NCBI GenBank assembly: GCA_964471945.1
Contig: CAYYIJ010000101.1
Coordinates: 1 to 7,144 of the forward strand
From: JASEHD01 sp964471945
GTDB taxonomy: Bacteria > Bacteroidota > Ignavibacteria > UBA10030 > SZUA-254
Reading direction: 5' to 3'
DNA length: 7,144 nucleotides
Shown in pieces: positions 4,229 to 7,144 of the stretch. The stretch's first letter is position 1; each line of letters opens with the position of its first letter. A program made the position numbers and the translations under genes. The notes under the pieces are model-generated. The model was not told where the DNA came from and searched no databases. It saw only the letters and a list, made by a program, of their open reading frames with translations.

Positions 4229-6979
4229 ATGGCTAACAATGAGACGACACTTTTTAATATTACAGAAGAGCCAAGGGAATCGACTGTTCGATCCGATATC
4301 AAAGCACAAAGACGCGGGTTGACTTTCAAAAGATTTTTTACAAAAGCGAATGTTCATCCATTTGATACAATTGATTGGGAACTTCGAACAGCGATAATCA
4401 ATAACGAAAAAGGAGAAGTGATTTTTGAACAGAAAAATGTTGAAGTACCAAAATTTTGGTCAATTACCGCAACAAATGTTGTTGCATCAAAATATTTTTT
4501 TGGAAAAGCCGGAACTCCACAGCGTGAGACGAGCGTTAAGCAATTAATCGATCGTATTTCGCGAACAATGACTGTTTGGGGCAAAGAACAAAAATACTTT
4601 ACTTCGGAAGAAGACGCGGAAACCTTTTATGCTGAGCTAACATACCTTCTGGTCAATCAATACATGTCGTTTAACAGTCCCGTATGGTTCAATGTAGGCA
4701 TTGAAGAAAAACCACAGTGTTCTGCATGTTTTATTAATTCGGTTGAAGACACGATGGATTCAATTCTTGAATTAGCAAAAACAGAGGGTATTCTTTTCAA
4801 ATGGGGATCAGGTACTGGATCTAATCTTTCAACTTTACGTTCATCGAAAGAGAGTCTTTCGGGTGGGGGCACAGCTTCAGGACCTGTATCATTTATGAAG
4901 GGATATGATGCATTCGCAGGAGTTATTAAATCCGGGGGGAAAACCCGCCGCGCCGCAAAGATGGTAATCCTTAATGTTGACCATCCAGATATCTCTAATT
5001 TTATTCATTGCAAAGCTGAAGAAGAAAAAAAAGCATGGGCATTGATTGATGCTGGTTACAACGGTGGCTTCAATATTCCTGGTGGTGCATACGATTCAGT
5101 GTTCTACCAGAATGCTAATCATTCCATTCGTGTAACTGATGAATATATGCGTGCTGTTGTTGAGGATAGAGAATGGACAACAAGAGCCGTTCATGGTGGG
5201 TATCCGATGGATAGATACCGCGCACATGATCTTATGAAAGAGATGGCTGATGCGGCATGGATTTGCGGCGATCCTGGAATGCAGTTCCACACAACTATCA
5301 ATAAATGGCATACATGTCCGAATAGTGCCCCAATCAGCGCATCAAATCCTTGCAGTGAGTATATGTTTGTCGATGACTCTGCATGTAATCTTGCATCACT
5401 GAACTTAATGAAGTTTCGAGTTGATGATGGCGAATTTGATTCCGAGTCATTCTGTCATGCAATAAACATTACTATAACTGCACAAGAAATAGAAATCGAT
5501 AACGCAAGTTATCCAACATCGAAGATTGAACACAACAGTCATAACTACAGACCGTTAGGTTTGGGTTATGCTAATCTTGGCGCACTGCTCATGGCACGGG
5601 GGCTAGCATATGACAGCGATGAAGGGCGTGCATATTCTTCGGCAATAACCGCATTGATGTGCGGACAAGCGTACAAACAATCAGCAGTGATCTCAAGAGA
5701 GCTCGGACCATTCAAAGCTTTCAAGAAGAACCGTGAGTCGATGCTGAAGGTAATGAAAATGCATGGAATAGCAGCCGACCAAATACCTGATAAATATGTC
5801 CCTGGTGATTTGCTTACCGCTGCACGCAAAGTATGGGATGATGTTATAACTTTCGGACGTGAATACGGTTTTCGTAATGCACAAACGACTGTTCTTGCTC
5901 CAACAGGAACTATCGGTTTTATGATGGATTGCGACACAACAGGTGTTGAGCCAGATATTGCTTTAGTGAAATACAAAAAATTAGCTGGAGGTGGATTATT
6001 GAAAATAGTGAATCAGACAGTTCCCCTTGCGCTAAAAAAACTCGGTTATATCGATGAACAAATTGAACATATTATAGCGTACATAGATAAGAACGATACG
6101 ATTGAAAATGCACCTCATTTGAAAGAAGAACATCTTCCGATCTTCGATTGCGCTTTTCAACCTGCAAAAGGTAAACGTTCGATTCAATTCATGGGGCACG
6201 TTAAAATGATGGCTGCCGTACAGCCATATATTTCCGGCGCTATCTCCAAAACAGTCAATATGCCAAACGATGTTACTCCTCAAGATATTATTAAAACATA
6301 CATCGAAGCGTGGAGAATGGGTTTAAAGGCAATTGCAATATATCGTGATGGCTGCAAACGAACACAACCATTAAATACAAGCCTTGACGAGTCTAACGAT
6401 AAAGTCAAACAAAAACCAATTCGCCGACGATTACCCGATGAACGCCAGGCACTTACACATAAATTCTCTATCGCCGGACACGAGGGTTATATTACAGCCG
6501 GTTTATATGAAGATGGCTCACCAGGTGAAATTTTTATTACAATGTCAAAAGAAGGATCAACGATTTCAGGTTTAATGGATGCATTTGCAACATCGGTTTC
6601 TATGGCATTACAATATCGTGTTCCGCTCCGTGTTCTTATCGAAAAGTTCTCGCATATGCGATTCGAACCCAGTGGTTTTACCGGAAACAAAGATATCCCG
6701 ATGGCAAAATCTATCCTCGATTATATTTTCCGTTGGTTGGGGAAAAAATTCCTCCTACCCGATGATCAGGTGAGAAGCTTTGACGATATCGAGCATGCAA
6801 CAGAAGATTTACCACATGAGATTAAGATTATGACCGCCCCAACACGAGAACAGAAAGAACAAGAAGTTTTCCACGCACAAGCCGATGCCCCCCCATGCCA
6901 TCAATGCGGTAGTATAATGGTGAGGAGTGGTTCTTGTTATAAATGCAGAAACTGTGGTGAAACATCTGGTTGTTCTTAA
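4229..6979 (+). CDS. nrdJ: Adenosylcobalamin-dependent ribonucleoside-diphosphate reductase (class II RNR)
   Basis: The 916-residue enzyme reduces ribonucleotides to deoxyribonucleotides for DNA synthesis, using coenzyme B12 to make a thiyl radical, so it needs neither oxygen nor a small subunit. The N-terminal RNR region (about 30-160, with LTFKRFFTKANVHPFD and SFNSPVWFNVG) lacks a recognisable ATP-cone. The ten-stranded barrel (about 160-715) carries QCSACFINS (163-171; Cys167 probable redox cysteine), NPCSE (373-377; thiyl Cys375, Glu377), Cys386 as redox partner 11 residues later (the spacing of the Thermotoga enzyme), and LAPTGTIGFMMDCDTTGVEP (556-575, phosphate-binding loop). A TSCPD domain (about 737-842) follows. 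The tail has six cysteines (890, 893, 903, 906, 909, 915), a zinc-ribbon-like unit probably re-reducing the active site. All key residues are present, the frame is intact, and I see no intein. AAGGAG (4215-4220) sits 8 nt before the ATG. It is a single-gene transcript between the promoter at 3974 and the terminator at 7000. No cobalamin riboswitch or NrdR box is evident. Confidence 0.96.
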   Translation: MANNETTLFNITEEPRESTVRSDIKAQRRGLTFKRFFTKANVHPFDTIDWELRTAIINNEKGEVIFEQKNVEVPKFWSITATNVVASKYFFGKAGTPQRETSVKQLIDRISRTMTVWGKEQKYFTSEEDAETFYAELTYLLVNQYMSFNSPVWFNVGIEEKPQCSACFINSVEDTMDSILELAKTEGILFKWGSGTGSNLSTLRSSKESLSGGGTASGPVSFMKGYDAFAGVIKSGGKTRRAAKMVILNVDHPDISNFIHCKAEEEKKAWALIDAGYNGGFNIPGGAYDSVFYQNANHSIRVTDEYMRAVVEDREWTTRAVHGGYPMDRYRAHDLMKEMADAAWICGDPGMQFHTTINKWHTCPNSAPISASNPCSEYMFVDDSACNLASLNLMKFRVDDGEFDSESFCHAINITITAQEIEIDNASYPTSKIEHNSHNYRPLGLGYANLGALLMARGLAYDSDEGRAYSSAITALMCGQAYKQSAVISRELGPFKAFKKNRESMLKVMKMHGIAADQIPDKYVPGDLLTAARKVWDDVITFGREYGFRNAQTTVLAPTGTIGFMMDCDTTGVEPDIALVKYKKLAGGGLLKIVNQTVPLALKKLGYIDEQIEHIIAYIDKNDTIENAPHLKEEHLPIFDCAFQPAKGKRSIQFMGHVKMMAAVQPYISGAISKTVNMPNDVTPQDIIKTYIEAWRMGLKAIAIYRDGCKRTQPLNTSLDESNDKVKQKPIRRRLPDERQALTHKFSIAGHEGYITAGLYEDGSPGEIFITMSKEGSTISGLMDAFATSVSMALQYRVPLRVLIEKFSHMRFEPSGFTGNKDIPMAKSILDYIFRWLGKKFLLPDDQVRSFDDIEHATEDLPHEIKIMTAPTREQKEQEVFHAQADAPPCHQCGSIMVRSGSCYKCRNCGETSGCS

Positions 6980-6999
6980 AATTTAAATTCTCCAATATG

Positions 7000-7032
7000 A
7001 CCTTTGTGACAAAAATTCACAAAGGTTTTTTT
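7000..7032 (+). terminator. nrdJ: Intrinsic terminator of nrdJ
   Basis: ACCTTTGTGA (7000-7009) pairs perfectly over 10 bp with TCACAAAGGT (7017-7026) around a 7-nt loop, and seven T residues (7026-7032) follow. It begins 21 bp after the nrdJ stop codon, so nrdJ is probably the last or only gene of its transcript. Confidence 0.9.
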
Positions 7033-7066
7033 GAACACCCCCGAACTCTTGCCTCACCTAAAAACC

Positions 7067-7095
7067 TTGATGAAACTGATTATTTGCAATAAAAT
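7067..7095 (+). promoter_or_regulatory. Weak candidate promoter downstream of nrdJ
   Basis: TTGATG (7067-7072), a 17-bp spacer and TAAAAT (7090-7095) fit a sigma70-type promoter facing a gene beyond the right edge. The region is AT-rich and such matches arise by chance. Nothing else is seen in the last 112 bp. Confidence 0.25.
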
Positions 7096-7144
7096 TAGAA
7101 AAATCATCAGAAGGTAGAGATTAACCTGATTTCAGCGGGAATTT

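Noticed and set aside
5566..5976. 136-codon open frame on the minus strand inside nrdJ
   Set aside because: It is antisense to the conserved RNR barrel, shows no recognisable domain and is explained by codon bias of nrdJ.
1..7144. CRISPR array, prophage or transposase gene
   Set aside because: There are no regularly spaced direct repeats, no phage or transposase protein motifs; all long frames are assigned to housekeeping or exported proteins.

Overview
The window looks like chromosomal DNA of an AT-rich free-living bacterium. The best guess is the FCB group (Bacteroidota/Ignavibacteriota-like). This rests on an Ig/fibronectin-III remnant with the 'SPANNATNQP' signature common in secreted proteins of that group, an exported M28 peptidase, and an intergenic 'TTCGACAAG...CTCAGCGTGAC' repeat of a kind I associate with such genomes. 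The placement is inference, since no rRNA is present. All genes look like housekeeping or metabolic genes. I see no phage genes, no transposase gene and no CRISPR array.

Layout. Four genes lie on the minus strand in the left half, in transcription order: a long-chain acyl-CoA synthetase (2001-3818), a Nudix hydrolase (1506-1967, 33 bp behind it and in the same frame), an exported protein with two PDZ domains and no protease domain (601-1419), and, after a 335-bp gap, the N-terminal 88 codons of an exported M28-family metallopeptidase that runs off the left edge (1-265). The first three may be one transcription unit. The gap before the peptidase gene is not empty: it holds a decayed coding fragment of a fibronectin-III-like domain (389-541) and several small inverted repeats.

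The right half is one large plus-strand gene, nrdJ (4229-6979). It encodes an adenosylcobalamin-dependent class II ribonucleotide reductase and is followed by a clear intrinsic terminator (7000-7032). The last 112 bp hold only a weak promoter-like sequence.

The acyl-CoA synthetase gene and nrdJ diverge from a 410-bp intergenic region, the most structured part of the window. It holds an 11-bp inverted repeat whose two arms carry outward-facing TTGAC(A/T) -35 elements, a good sigma70-like promoter for nrdJ (3974-4002), and a 149-bp palindromic, MITE-like element (4034-4182). The element has 16-bp perfect terminal inverted repeats, possible 5-bp AATAT target duplications, and a nested hairpin insertion. 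If the promoter call is right, the whole element is transcribed within the roughly 220-nt nrdJ leader.

I found no convincing new multigene system. The observations most worth following are the palindromic element in the nrdJ leader and the fibronectin-III gene remnant.
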